Below, one piece after another: positions 42,829 to 52,245 of a DNA stretch of 62,423 nt. The DNA comes from Pseudopedobacter sp045629485 (GTDB taxonomy: Bacteria > Bacteroidota > Bacteroidia > Sphingobacteriales > Sphingobacteriaceae), in assembly GCA_045629485.1 (NCBI GenBank), contig JAZQRF010000303.1, positions 1-62,423 on the forward strand, given 5' to 3'. A program made the position numbers and the translations under genes. Below the pieces are notes generated by a model. It ran no database searches. It had not been told where the DNA came from and saw only the letters and a list, made by a program, of their open reading frames with translations. Each line of letters begins with the position of its first letter. Position 1 is the first letter of the stretch.

Positions 42829-43632
42829 ATGAAAACGAGAGCCATTACCGGATTTGTATTTATACTCATTATGTTGAGTTCTTTACTTACCGGACCTTAT
42901 ATTTTTACAGGATTCTATATGTTTTTGAGCCTGGTTTGCTTAGTAGAGTTTTTCACGCTTGTGAAGACAACAGGTATAAGACCTCACCGGATGATAGGAT
43001 ATGTAGCAGCAGTAATCATGTTCGCTTCTGTAGCAGGGCGCTACTTTTTTGAGTTTGAAACCAAATGGCTTTTAATAAATATTCCGTTGTTTTTCGGGAT
43101 TTTTATCCGCGAGCTTTATAAAAAATCTAAAATACCTTTCAGTAATATAGCCTATACGTTATTGGGAATCTTATATACCGTGGTTCCGTTTATTTTTTAC
43201 CACAGTATTGCATTTATGTCTGGCGAATATAATTTCCATTTAGCATTAGGTTTTTTCCTGATGCTTTGGGGTAATGATACCGGGGCATATATCTTTGGGA
43301 TGAAATTCGGCAAGAAAAAATTATTTGAGCGGCATTCTCCAAAAAAATCGTGGGAAGGCTTATTTGGCGGTATTTTTACCAGCATTGTTGTTGCAGTAAT
43401 TTTATCTCATTATTATACTGATTACGCACTAATTCATTGGATAGCAATGGCCATTATCATCTCCTGTTTTGGAACAATGGGAGATCTGGTAGAATCTATG
43501 TTTAAAAGAAGTATCGATATAAAAGATTCAGGAAGAATATTACCAGGCCATGGAGGCTTATTAGATCGATTTGACGGGCTCCTGCTTTCTGCCCCAGTTG
43601 TTTTCGTTTACTTATATTTGATTACTTATTAG
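42829..43632 (+). CDS. cdsA: Phosphatidate cytidylyltransferase
   Basis: Makes CDP-diacylglycerol, the precursor of all phospholipids, at the inner membrane. 267 aa with about eight spans. The C-terminal CdsA signature is intact: GDLVESMFKRSIDIKDSG followed by LPGHGGLLDRFDGL. The FGKKKLFERHSPKKSWEG loop is also conserved. It is followed by the phosphatidylserine decarboxylase gene, so consecutive phospholipid steps are clustered. Confidence 0.95.
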   Translation: MKTRAITGFVFILIMLSSLLTGPYIFTGFYMFLSLVCLVEFFTLVKTTGIRPHRMIGYVAAVIMFASVAGRYFFEFETKWLLINIPLFFGIFIRELYKKSKIPFSNIAYTLLGILYTVVPFIFYHSIAFMSGEYNFHLALGFFLMLWGNDTGAYIFGMKFGKKKLFERHSPKKSWEGLFGGIFTSIVVAVILSHYYTDYALIHWIAMAIIISCFGTMGDLVESMFKRSIDIKDSGRILPGHGGLLDRFDGLLLSAPVVFVYLYLITY

Positions 43633-43656
43633 TAATTTCGTTCAAAATTTTTAAAA

Positions 43657-44316
43657 ATGACCATCCATAAAGAAGGATATACTTCCATTGCGCTTACAGT
43701 ATTATTTATTTTCGTTACGAATACCATCATCAATTATTATCTGCCAGAGCTAACCTGGTTTGTTTGGCTTTGGTATATTTTTTCTCTGGTTTTATTCATT
43801 ACTGTACTCCAATTCTTTAGAAGCCCAACAAGGCTTCATACCTTAAATGATCAGCAGATTATTTGTCCTGCAGATGGTAAGGTAGTGGTAATAGAAGAAA
43901 CAGACGAAACTGAGTATCTGAAAGACAGAAGAATACAAGTATCTGTATTTATGTCTCCGGTGAATGTTCATATCAACAGAAACCCCATTAGTGGCATTGT
44001 TAAATATTTTAAATACCACCCAGGAAAATATTTAGTAGCCTGGGATCCTAAATCTTCTACTGATAACGAAAGAACAACCGTAGTGGTAGAAAATTCAGCC
44101 GGTGTTCCTGTTCTTTTCAGGCAAATTGCTGGTGCTTTGGCAAGAAGAATAGTTTGGTATATTAAAGAGGGCGACCAGGTAGAGCAAACGAAAGAATTCG
44201 GTTTTATTAAATTTGGGTCACGGGTTGATTTATTTTTGCCAGTTGGAACCGAAATTAAGGTGAAAATTGGAGATAAGGTTAAGGGGGGAATTACTGTCTT
44301 AGCTACCTTAGCTTAA
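43657..44316 (+). CDS. psd: Phosphatidylserine decarboxylase (short, PSD-A type)
   Basis: Produces phosphatidylethanolamine. 219 aa, matching the short proenzyme class. Two N-terminal membrane helices (about 10-27 and 33-52) precede the catalytic domain with ICPADGKVVVIEE, SVFMSPVNVHINR and YHPGKYLVAWDPKSS. The self-cleavage site is G187-S188 in KFGSRVDLFLP; the Ser becomes the pyruvoyl cofactor. It lies 24 bases after cdsA and is followed by a terminator. Confidence 0.95.
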   Translation: MTIHKEGYTSIALTVLFIFVTNTIINYYLPELTWFVWLWYIFSLVLFITVLQFFRSPTRLHTLNDQQIICPADGKVVVIEETDETEYLKDRRIQVSVFMSPVNVHINRNPISGIVKYFKYHPGKYLVAWDPKSSTDNERTTVVVENSAGVPVLFRQIAGALARRIVWYIKEGDQVEQTKEFGFIKFGSRVDLFLPVGTEIKVKIGDKVKGGITVLATLA

Positions 44317-44327
44317 ATTAAAATCAT

Positions 44328-44366
44328 AAAAAAAGCGGTGATTCTATGGGGTCACCGCTTTTTTTG
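44328..44366 (+). terminator. Terminator after psd
   Basis: 14-bp perfect stem with AAAAAAAGCGGTGA / TCACCGCTTTTTTT (44328-44341 with 44352-44365) and a 10-base loop; the T-run lies in the 3' arm. Confidence 0.9.
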
Positions 44367-44483
44367 TACTTTATTAAGAAGCCGGCAGGTTCTAAACTAA
44401 GTAACTTTTTAAAATCAGTTCTATATTAACGAGATTTACATCTGTTGATATTCTATCTTAGTAAACTAATTAAATCAATTATC

Positions 44484-45326
44484 ATGAAAATTATGATTAA
44501 AATTACTACAATATGTTTGGCAATTTTGTGTTTTACTTTCAATGTAAATGCTCAAAGCCTTACCCCGCAACCAAGCTCAAGTCAAACTATAGAACAGGGC
44601 TTTGGACTTGGGAAAGTTTCTTTAAGCTATTTTAGACCCGGAGTAAAAGGTCGAAAAATATTTGGCGGACTGGTTCCCTATGGGAAAGTTTGGCGAACAG
44701 GAGCTAATTCTGCTACAACTATAACTTTTTCTGAAGATGTAGAAATGGGCGGAAAGAAAATTGCAGCAGGAAAGTATGGTTTATTTACCATTCCGGGAGA
44801 AAAAGAATGGACTGTGATTTTAAATAAGGATGCGGCACAATGGGGCTCTTATACTTATAAAGAAGACCAGGACATCCTACGCATTAAAGTTAAACCTGTT
44901 GTGGTTAACCCTAAAGTAGAAACCTTTACGATGCAGTTTGCTAATGTAAAAGACGGCAGTCTCGATCTTTTTATTGCATGGGATAATACCGGCATATATG
45001 TTCCATTTACCGTACAATATGATGCTAAAGTGATGGCAAATATTGAGGCGGCAATGAAAACAGATCAGAAACCGTATTTTCCGGCAGCATTGTATTATTT
45101 AGAAAACAATAAAGATTTAAACAAAGCCCTGGAATGGGCAAGCGAAGCAGAAAAGTCGAACCCTAAAGCTCCATGGTTTAAAGTGGGTAAAGCAAGAATT
45201 CAGCTTAAAATGGGAGACAAAAAAGGTGCTAACCTTACTGCAACTGAAGCATTAAAAATCGCTAAGGAAATTAATAATGAAGAATATGTCAGACTATCTC
45301 AGGATTTAATCGATCAATCTAAATAA
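44484..45326 (+). CDS. DUF2911-domain secreted protein
   Basis: 280 aa from the ATG at 44484, which gives a clean signal peptide (MKIMIKITT...NVNAQS); the frame is open 13 codons upstream. The DUF2911 domain (about 35-180) shows SLSYFRPGVKGRKIFGGLVPYGKVWRTGANSAT in part and WTVILNKDAAQWGSY. The C-terminal third is helical, with pairs resembling TPR repeats (ALYYLENNKDLNKALEWASEAE). Function unknown; the family is common and abundant in secretomes of Bacteroidota. Monocistronic, with its own terminator. Confidence 0.87.
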   Translation: MKIMIKITTICLAILCFTFNVNAQSLTPQPSSSQTIEQGFGLGKVSLSYFRPGVKGRKIFGGLVPYGKVWRTGANSATTITFSEDVEMGGKKIAAGKYGLFTIPGEKEWTVILNKDAAQWGSYTYKEDQDILRIKVKPVVVNPKVETFTMQFANVKDGSLDLFIAWDNTGIYVPFTVQYDAKVMANIEAAMKTDQKPYFPAALYYLENNKDLNKALEWASEAEKSNPKAPWFKVGKARIQLKMGDKKGANLTATEALKIAKEINNEEYVRLSQDLIDQSK

Positions 45327-45341
45327 ACCCGAATATTTAAT

Positions 45342-45376
45342 AAAAAACCGGCTACCTTAAAAATAGCCGGTTTTTT
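45342..45376 (+). terminator. Terminator after the DUF2911 gene
   Basis: Stem AAAAAACCGGCTA / TAGCCGGTTTTTT (45342-45354 with 45364-45376) and a 9-base loop, with the T-run in the 3' arm. The following 170 bases, up to the ATP-grasp gene, are extremely AT-rich and show no other clear element. Confidence 0.9.
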
Positions 45377-45549
45377 CATTTAAAATAAGATCATTCCGGC
45401 TGAATAAAACAAAAACAAATAGAATTTGTTAAAAATTAAAATAATTTTCCATAAAATATAAAAATATTATAAAATATTTCCTATTATTACTAAATATTCA
45501 GCTTTAACATGTGATATTTACTAATTTAATATAAAGCTCAAGCTATTTT

Positions 45550-46998
45550 ATGGATTCATTAGGCCTGTTTAGCAAATATCCCTATTTAGAAAATGTTTGG
45601 GATGAAATGTACGATACTATTCATGTTCGTGAGTCTTACAAAAGATTGTATAGTTTTCTGGAAAACATTTCAGAAGCAGAGCTTACCCGAAAAGAAGAAA
45701 TGGCCCGAAGGCTTTTTATGAGCCAGGGAATTACTTTTACTGTTTATTCAAGCGGAGAAGGAATAGAAAAGATATTTCCTTTTGATGTTATACCGCGTAT
45801 TATTACAGCTTCAGAATGGTCTTATATAGAGGCAGGTATAAAACAAAGATTAAAAGCACTCAATCTTTTTCTTAACGATATCTATTCCAATCAGTTTATA
45901 CTTAAGGATAAGATCATACCCATGGATATGATCTATTCATGCCAGCATTATCTGCGGGAAATGCATAATCTTAAAGTGCCCCATGAACTGTTTGTACACA
46001 TTGCTGGTATTGATATTATCAAAGATAACAACGGGACATTTTATGTATTGGAGGATAATTTAAGAACTCCTTCCGGTGTTTCTTATATGTTAGAAAACAG
46101 GGAGATCACAAAAAGAATTTTCCCGGATATTATACCTCAAAACTTTGTGAGATCTGTGACGCAATACCCGCAAATGCTATATAAGAATCTGGCGGCACTT
46201 TCTCCAAGACATAATTCTAACCCTAATATTGTGATGCTTACTCCGGGTATCTATAACTCTGCCTATTTCGAGCATTCTACACTTGCCCGCCTGATGGGCA
46301 TAGAATTGGTAGAAGGCAAAGATCTGGTAGTTGATAATCACAGGGTTTTTACTAAAACCACATCAGGCCTGCAGAGAGTTGATGTTATTTACAGGCGTAT
46401 TGATGATGAATACCTTGATCCTTTGGTTTTCAATCCTGGAAGCTTGTTAGGAGTTGCCGGATTAATGTCGGCTTACAGGATGGGGCATGTAGCAATAGTT
46501 AACGCTCCGGGTAATGGAGTCGCCGATGATAAAGCGACTTATATTTATGTTCCGGATATGATCAGATACTATCTTAATGAGGAGCCAATTCTAAAAAATG
46601 TTCCCACTTACCATCTATCTAATCCAGAAGAAAGAGAACACGTCTTCAGGAATATAGAGCAAATGGTGATTAAGAAAACAAACGAATCCGGAGGCTATGG
46701 AATGATTATAGGCAATGCCGCAACTCAGCAAGAGCTGGAAGATTATAAAAGAGCCATTCTACTGAATCCACGAGAATTTATAGCACAGCCTATTGTAAGC
46801 CTGTCATCCGTACCGTGTTATATTAACGAAAAACTACAACCAAGAAGAGTAGACTTACGGCCTTTTGCATTATATGGCCCGTCTGGGATAGAAATTGTTC
46901 CTGGCGGTTTAACCCGTGTTGCATTAAAAGAAGGCTCTTTAGTGGTAAATTCTTCTCAGGGTGGCGGAAGTAAAGATACATGGGTTTTAAGTGTTTGA
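45550..46998 (+). CDS. Circularly permuted type 2 ATP-grasp protein
   Basis: 482 aa. Matches the circularly permuted ATP-grasp family: FPFDVIPRIITASEW near the N-terminus, EDNLRTPSGVSYMLENR (ATP-grasp metal/nucleotide part), VDVIYRRIDDEYLDPL and a C-terminal GGLTRVALKEGS. These are proposed amide or peptide ligases that join amino acids to a target with ATP. It is first in a cluster with an alpha-E protein (15 bases downstream) and a transglutaminase-like protein. The product and acceptor are unknown. Confidence 0.9.
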   Translation: MDSLGLFSKYPYLENVWDEMYDTIHVRESYKRLYSFLENISEAELTRKEEMARRLFMSQGITFTVYSSGEGIEKIFPFDVIPRIITASEWSYIEAGIKQRLKALNLFLNDIYSNQFILKDKIIPMDMIYSCQHYLREMHNLKVPHELFVHIAGIDIIKDNNGTFYVLEDNLRTPSGVSYMLENREITKRIFPDIIPQNFVRSVTQYPQMLYKNLAALSPRHNSNPNIVMLTPGIYNSAYFEHSTLARLMGIELVEGKDLVVDNHRVFTKTTSGLQRVDVIYRRIDDEYLDPLVFNPGSLLGVAGLMSAYRMGHVAIVNAPGNGVADDKATYIYVPDMIRYYLNEEPILKNVPTYHLSNPEEREHVFRNIEQMVIKKTNESGGYGMIIGNAATQQELEDYKRAILLNPREFIAQPIVSLSSVPCYINEKLQPRRVDLRPFALYGPSGIEIVPGGLTRVALKEGSLVVNSSQGGGSKDTWVLSV

Positions 46999-47013
46999 TT
47001 TTAAAAGATAAAT

Positions 47014-47949
47014 ATGTTAAGCAGAGTAGCAGATTCTTTATACTGGATGTCGAGATACATGGAAAGATCTGATGGGATCCTCAGAATGCTTCGTGTAAAT
47101 TATGCTTACTCACAGGATGATGGTACAGATTTTAGCTGGACACCAGTTTTGAAAATCTTCGCCAGCAATATGGGTAGCCAGTTCGAAAATAAAGAACTAA
47201 AAGGACGGGAAATTTTAAACTATCTGGTACTAGAAAGGGCAAATCCTAATTCGGTATTAAACATTATTTCTGGTGCAAGAGAAAATGCCCGCTCCGTTCA
47301 GGACAATGTAACGAAAGAATTATGGCAATGCCTTAATGATTTTTACCATATTATTAGAGAGGAACAACTGAGACACGCTCTGGAGGTAGACGATCCTATC
47401 TCTGTTTTAGATAACCTGGTAAAGCAGGTAATGTATTATTACGGGAGCGCAGAGATTACCATGCCACGCGGCGAAGGTTATTACTTCATGAATTTAGGTA
47501 AATTCCTCGAAAGAGCCATACAATCTGTAAATGCATTGGATGTTAAATTTAAAGACCTTGAATATTGTTTGGATGAAAATACAGATCCAACTTATTGGAA
47601 GTATTTGTTGATGTCTATCTCTGGGTACGAAATATTCTTAAAAAGCTACCGCTCAGCCCTTAATCCTAAAAATATCATTCATCAAATTGTTTGGAACGAC
47701 AGCTTCCCACGCTCTATTCAATACGCCGTTACCCGATTAAAACAATCTTTTGAAACTCTAAAAACCGATAAAGATAAAGAAAGCTACAAAACCGTAAGTT
47801 ATATGATAGGGAAATTAGAAGGCACTTTAAAATATTCAGACATGAATGATCTAGAGAAAATGGGTTTAGAAAAATACTTGAAAAATGTAAAAGATGAACT
47901 ACTGGCAATAGGGAATGCGTTAAACCATTATTATTTTGCCTTTTATTAA
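47014..47949 (+). CDS. Alpha-E domain protein
   Basis: 311 aa, entirely alpha-helical. The N-terminal signature MLSRVADSLYWMSRYMERSD and internal conserved segments (NPNSVLNIISGARENARSVQD and WNDSFPRSIQYAV) identify the alpha-E family, which nearly always accompanies the permuted ATP-grasp protein. A catalytic role has not been shown; it is proposed to act in the same peptide-modifying system. It is translated 15 bases after the ATP-grasp gene. Confidence 0.9.
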   Translation: MLSRVADSLYWMSRYMERSDGILRMLRVNYAYSQDDGTDFSWTPVLKIFASNMGSQFENKELKGREILNYLVLERANPNSVLNIISGARENARSVQDNVTKELWQCLNDFYHIIREEQLRHALEVDDPISVLDNLVKQVMYYYGSAEITMPRGEGYYFMNLGKFLERAIQSVNALDVKFKDLEYCLDENTDPTYWKYLLMSISGYEIFLKSYRSALNPKNIIHQIVWNDSFPRSIQYAVTRLKQSFETLKTDKDKESYKTVSYMIGKLEGTLKYSDMNDLEKMGLEKYLKNVKDELLAIGNALNHYYFAFY

Positions 47950-47989
47950 CTATTATTGTTTTTTACTGCTTATTTAGACACCAATTTCC

Positions 47990-48946
47990 ATGTCGAAATT
48001 TACCATAAAACATATTACAACTTACAAATATGATCAGCCGGTACACGATAGTGCTAACCAGATTATGCTCTATCCGATTAAGGATAATTACCAGGAAGTG
48101 GTCTCCCACCATCTGAATATCACAGGAGATCCCAAGATAGAAACATACACAGACTATTATCAGAATAAAGTTGGCACATTTACCAATTACGAAATGCATT
48201 CTGAACTTGTGATCGAATCTTTACTTATCGTGAATGTGAAGTCTAAACCATTGCCCAAAATAAGTATTTTTATTGATGATCAATGGCGTAAGCTCGCAGA
48301 TATAAAATTTGAAATCCCTTATATTAATTTTCTTAAGCGGGAACATTTTACTGCCGAAGAAGAACTGATAGGCATTGTAAAACCCTATGAGCAAAGAAAA
48401 TTACCTCCCATAGAAGTGGCAAAGAATTTCTGCTCGTATATTTTCGAAAACTTTAAATACATCAAAGGAGTTACTTCTGTTGAAACAACCGTAGATGAGA
48501 TTTGGAAATTAAAATCCGGGGTTTGCCAGGATTTTGCTCATATTCTTTTGGCTATGTTAAGAAGCGTAGGCATTCCCTCAAGATACGTGAGTGGTTACAT
48601 TTGCCCGAATAGAAACGGTATGCGTGGAGAAGGTGCTACTCATGCCTGGGTAGAGGCTTACATTCCGGATTATGGATGGCTTGGCCTAGATCCAACAAAC
48701 AATTGCATTACAGAAGATCATCATGTTCGTTTAGCAATTGGCAGGAATTTTATTGATGTAAGCCCTGTAAAAGGAACTTATAAAGGAACATCACACCACA
48801 CGCTGGAAGTGAAAGTAGTGGTATCCTATGAAAATGAGTCGAAGCCTGTAGAAGAAGAGCCCAATGAAGAAATTATTTTTAACAGTCAGTTTGAAGGAAA
48901 TTCTTACAGAAGATTTATGGAAATACAACAAATGCAGCAACAATAA
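47990..48946 (+). CDS. Transglutaminase-like cysteine protease/amidase family protein
   Basis: 318 aa. A beta-rich N-terminal domain (Bact_transglu_N, about 1-100, YKYDQPVHDSANQI) is followed by a transglutaminase core with the catalytic triad C179 (SGVCQDFAH), H218 (GATHAWVEAY) and D234 (WLGLDPTN). No signal peptide, so it is probably cytoplasmic. It is third in the ATP-grasp/alpha-E cluster, where it may cut or transfer the peptide made by the ligase. The C-terminal tail is Glu/Gln-rich. Confidence 0.9.
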   Translation: MSKFTIKHITTYKYDQPVHDSANQIMLYPIKDNYQEVVSHHLNITGDPKIETYTDYYQNKVGTFTNYEMHSELVIESLLIVNVKSKPLPKISIFIDDQWRKLADIKFEIPYINFLKREHFTAEEELIGIVKPYEQRKLPPIEVAKNFCSYIFENFKYIKGVTSVETTVDEIWKLKSGVCQDFAHILLAMLRSVGIPSRYVSGYICPNRNGMRGEGATHAWVEAYIPDYGWLGLDPTNNCITEDHHVRLAIGRNFIDVSPVKGTYKGTSHHTLEVKVVVSYENESKPVEEEPNEEIIFNSQFEGNSYRRFMEIQQMQQQ

Positions 48947-48966
48947 TCATTTCAAGATAATTAGAA

Positions 48967-49674
48967 TTATTGCATCAGCGCAAATTGTAATAAGTTAGCA
49001 CCCATTTGAAGTGCTTTTTCTCGTGTTTGCGGTGTGTCCTCTTTGTAGGTTCCCAAATCCTCCCAGCCATTCCCTAAATCGCTTTCGTAAGAGTAAAAAC
49101 ACACCAATTTACCTTCATATATCAAACCCAAACCTTGTGGCCTTTTATTATCATGCTCGTGAATTTTAGGAAGACCATTTGCGAACTTAAATTTTTGATG
49201 ATAGATTGGATGAGATACTGGAAGTTCCTGAAATTCCAACTCAGGAAAAACTTTTTTCATTTGTGGCCTTATAAATTTATCAAGCCCGTAATTATCATCA
49301 ATATGCAAAAACCCTCCTGCTATCAAATACCGTCTAAGGTTTTGGGCTTCAGCTTCAGAAAATTGGACATTCCCATGCCCGGTAAGGTATACAAATGGAT
49401 AATTGAACAGTTCGGGGCTGCCCACATCAACAGTTGCTTCCTGGTGGTTTATATTTGATTTTAAATTCTTATTAAAAAAGTTGATGAGATTGGGCAAGGC
49501 AGTTCGGTTTGCGTACCAATCTCCTCCCCCGCTATATTTTATTTTAGCTATTTTAAAAGAAGCCTGGCCGTAAGTATTTACTGATGATGTAAATAATGCG
49601 CAAACAATAAAAACAGCGAGCAAGTGCTGTTTTAATCTTATGGTTACCTGTTTAAATAGTTTATTTCGAAACAT
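48967..49674 (-). CDS. DUF4159-domain exported protein
   Basis: 235 aa. A signal peptide with a long basic start (about 1-36, ending TYGQA) is followed by a DUF4159 domain: KIKYSGGGDWYANRTALPNL, YLTGHGNVQFSEAEAQNLR and GGFLHIDDNYGLDKFIR. The class I glutamine-amidotransferase-like fold is expected, function unknown. Its start overlaps the 3' end of rsmE by 31 bases. It converges with the transglutaminase gene, 20 bases apart. Confidence 0.87.
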   Translation of the reverse strand: MFRNKLFKQVTIRLKQHLLAVFIVCALFTSSVNTYGQASFKIAKIKYSGGGDWYANRTALPNLINFFNKNLKSNINHQEATVDVGSPELFNYPFVYLTGHGNVQFSEAEAQNLRRYLIAGGFLHIDDNYGLDKFIRPQMKKVFPELEFQELPVSHPIYHQKFKFANGLPKIHEHDNKRPQGLGLIYEGKLVCFYSYESDLGNGWEDLGTYKEDTPQTREKALQMGANLLQFALMQ

Positions 49675-50345
49675 GCTTGTAATGCCGCGGTCTCTGTCCT
49701 TAACCTGCTATTTCCTAAAGTTATGGGAACAAATCCATTTTCCAAAGCTTTATTAATTTCTGATTCAGAAAAATCGCCTTCAGGTCCAATTAGTATCAGA
49801 TAGGATTGTCCTGCTCTGAAATCTTGAGGTAGCTCTCTTTTTTCGGTAGGGACGCAATGTGCAATAAATTTATTTTGAACTTCCTGTGAAGCAACAAATT
49901 TTGAAAATGAAACCGCAGGATTTATTTTTGGTAACCAGGCTTTTAAAGATTGTTTCATTGCGGAGACAACAACTTTTTCCAAACGCTCTGTTTTTACCTC
50001 TTTTCTTTCGGAATGATCACAAATAATAGGAGTAAATTCATCAATTCCTATTTCTGTAGCTTTTTCTAAGAACCATTCGAGCCTATCTATATTTTTTGTT
50101 GGCGCTACAGCAATATGCAGGTAATGGTTCCTTTTATTATAATTTTCTTGCTTGTTTAATACCTTTAGAACTGTTTTTTTAGGATGATCATCAGAGATTT
50201 CTGCAAGGTATAATCCACCCTTTCCATCAACTAGATTAATCTGGTCTTTCGCTTTAAGACGTAGAACGCGGGAACAGTGCTTACTTTCTTCTTCACTCAA
50301 AGTGTATTCTTCTGAGTTAATATCGGGAGTAAAAAAAATATGCAT
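49644..50345 (-). CDS. rsmE: 16S rRNA (uracil-1498-N3)-methyltransferase
   Basis: 233 aa SPOUT methyltransferase. Typical elements: HCSRVLRLKAKDQINLVDGKG in part (PUA-like N-domain), KNIDRLEWFLEKATEIGIDEFTPI, SERKEVKTERLEKVVVSAMKQS and the knot LILIGPEGDFSESEI followed by LGNSRLRTETAAL. It lies between the CBS-domain protein gene (4 bases) and the DUF4159 gene (31-base overlap), all in one direction. Confidence 0.95.
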   Translation of the reverse strand: MHIFFTPDINSEEYTLSEEESKHCSRVLRLKAKDQINLVDGKGGLYLAEISDDHPKKTVLKVLNKQENYNKRNHYLHIAVAPTKNIDRLEWFLEKATEIGIDEFTPIICDHSERKEVKTERLEKVVVSAMKQSLKAWLPKINPAVSFSKFVASQEVQNKFIAHCVPTEKRELPQDFRAGQSYLILIGPEGDFSESEINKALENGFVPITLGNSRLRTETAALQACFEINYLNR

Positions 50346-50349
50346 GAAA

Positions 50350-51690
50350 TTAATGAATATTTACTGCTTCGTCTTTAGGTATGATCAGTTCAAGCTTAAC
50401 CGACTCTATATTTTGTCCTACTTTTTTTAAAATAGTAAAATTATATCCGTTAAATTCTTTCGTCTCCCCAACATCAGGGATCTTTTCAAAGATTTCACTC
50501 ACCAAACCAGCCATCGTATCGTAATCTTCGTCTTCGGGCAAGTCATGCGGTAAATGCTCGTTGATATCATATACCGTGGCGGATGCTGCAACGATAAATT
50601 CAGAATCAGAAACTTTCTCTACTAAAGGTTTTTCTTCATCGTACTCATCCTGAATTTCACCTACCAATTCTTCCACAATATCCTCCAGAGTTACCATTCC
50701 TGCTGTTCCTCCAAATTCATCCAACACAATCGCAATCTGAATTCTTTTCAACTTAAGCTCGGCCATTAAATCATTAATTTTTTTTGATTCTGGCACAAAA
50801 ACGGGCTTTCTTAAAATATCATGAAAATTAAACTCCTGTTTCTTAACTATTAATGATAAGATATCTTTAGCATGAATGATCCCTACAATTTTATCTATAG
50901 TTTCATCGTAAACAGGAATGCGGGAATAACCTTCGGTGATAATAGTATCTATTAATTCCTGTTTAGTGGAGGTCAAAGGTACCGCAGAGATTTTGGTTCT
51001 TGGCACCATAATGTTCTTTACCACCCGTTCATTAAAATCAAAAACATTTTTGATCAGTTCATGCTCCGCCTGATCTAATGCTCCCGACTCTTTTCCCTGG
51101 TCTAACAGGTACTGTAATTCTTCTGATGAATGTATACTATCATGTGCGTCTACAGAATTTATACCCAGAAGTTTCAAAATGATATTTGCAAAGCCATTTA
51201 ATACAAAAATAAATGGTTTAAAAACAATATAAAAAAACTGAAGTGGCAATGCAATTGCCATTGTGGTGTTCACCGGACGTTGGATGGCTATGCTTTTTGG
51301 CGCTAGTTCACCAAAAACAATATGCAATACGGTGATAATTAAGAAGGCCAGAACATGCCCGATACTTACTGCTACACTTTCTGAAATAGGGAGGTGTAAA
51401 AATGAAAATATATTTAACACCATATTGGACATTACGGTCTCGCCTACCCAGCCTAAGCCAAGGGACGCTAATGTAATACCCAACTGTGTGGCCGCAAGGT
51501 AACCATCCAGGTGAGATGTCATGTGCTTGGCAATACCTGCGACTTTGCTGCCTGATTTTACTTTTATTTCTATCTGGGAACCCCTAACTTTTACTAATGC
51601 AAATTCTGCGGCTACGAAAAAACCGTTCAGTAACACTAAAAATAATGTTAAGAATATCTGAAATCCACTAACTTCGAGATGGGGGCCCAT
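50350..51690 (-). CDS. Hemolysin-family CNNM/CBS/CorC_HlyC transmembrane protein
   Basis: 446 aa. An N-terminal CNNM (DUF21) membrane domain of about four helices (about 1-195) is followed by two CBS domains (about 215-340, VPRTKISAVPL... and FVPESKKINDLMAELK). A C-terminal CorC_HlyC transporter-associated domain (about 355-440) completes it. The family is linked to magnesium and cobalt efflux (CorC/YhdP/YtfL group); the TlyC haemolysin label is historical. It lies two bases downstream of ppa and 4 bases upstream of rsmE in the operon. Confidence 0.9.
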   Translation of the reverse strand: MGPHLEVSGFQIFLTLFLVLLNGFFVAAEFALVKVRGSQIEIKVKSGSKVAGIAKHMTSHLDGYLAATQLGITLASLGLGWVGETVMSNMVLNIFSFLHLPISESVAVSIGHVLAFLIITVLHIVFGELAPKSIAIQRPVNTTMAIALPLQFFYIVFKPFIFVLNGFANIILKLLGINSVDAHDSIHSSEELQYLLDQGKESGALDQAEHELIKNVFDFNERVVKNIMVPRTKISAVPLTSTKQELIDTIITEGYSRIPVYDETIDKIVGIIHAKDILSLIVKKQEFNFHDILRKPVFVPESKKINDLMAELKLKRIQIAIVLDEFGGTAGMVTLEDIVEELVGEIQDEYDEEKPLVEKVSDSEFIVAASATVYDINEHLPHDLPEDEDYDTMAGLVSEIFEKIPDVGETKEFNGYNFTILKKVGQNIESVKLELIIPKDEAVNIH

Positions 51691-51692
51691 AT

Positions 51693-52229
51693 TTATTTAA
51701 ATGTCTTCTTATAAAGTTCTATGCTCTCCTCAATAACCTTGTAAGCGTATCTTTTACCTAGCAAATGTTCAATAGTTACATTTTTTTCTTCAAGAGCCTT
51801 GTAGTCCTGGAAGAAACGAACAACTTCTTTCATTGCATGAGGAGGAAGTTCTGAAAGGTCGTTGATGTAATTTACTGACATGTCATTTTTTGCAACTGCA
51901 ATAATTTTATCGTCTTGCTCTCCACCGTCAATCATATGCATTACACCTATCACCTTTGCATCTATTATTGACATTGGATAAACATCTGCCGAACACAGTA
52001 CCAAAATATCTAGAGGATCGTTATCATCGCAATAAGTTTGAGGTATGAAACCATAATTTGCAGGGTACATTACAGATGAAAAAAGTATCCTGTCTAATTT
52101 TAATAAGCCAGATTCTTTGTCTATTTCATATTTAGCTTTAGAACCTTTAGGAATTTCTATAATTGCGGTAACAGTATTTGGGCAATCTTCTCCTGGAGAG
52201 ATGGAGTGCCACGGGTGATTTTCGATCAT
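51693..52229 (-). CDS. ppa: Inorganic pyrophosphatase (family I)
   Basis: Hydrolyses pyrophosphate and pulls biosynthetic reactions forward. 178 aa. The family I signature DDNDPLDILVL and the metal-binding acidic cluster, plus EIPKGSKAKYEIDK and YPANYGFIPQTYCDD, are present. It lies 16 bases downstream of the DedA gene and just upstream of the CBS-domain gene. Confidence 0.96.
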   Translation of the reverse strand: MIENHPWHSISPGEDCPNTVTAIIEIPKGSKAKYEIDKESGLLKLDRILFSSVMYPANYGFIPQTYCDDNDPLDILVLCSADVYPMSIIDAKVIGVMHMIDGGEQDDKIIAVAKNDMSVNYINDLSELPPHAMKEVVRFFQDYKALEEKNVTIEHLLGKRYAYKVIEESIELYKKTFK

Positions 52230-52245
52230 TAATATTTGATATTGG

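Noticed and set aside
45377..45549. Very AT-rich interval considered as a replication origin or phage attachment site
   Set aside because: No DnaA-box cluster, no direct repeats flanking, and no dnaA/dnaN, integrase or tRNA gene nearby; it is probably just the promoter region of the ATP-grasp cluster.
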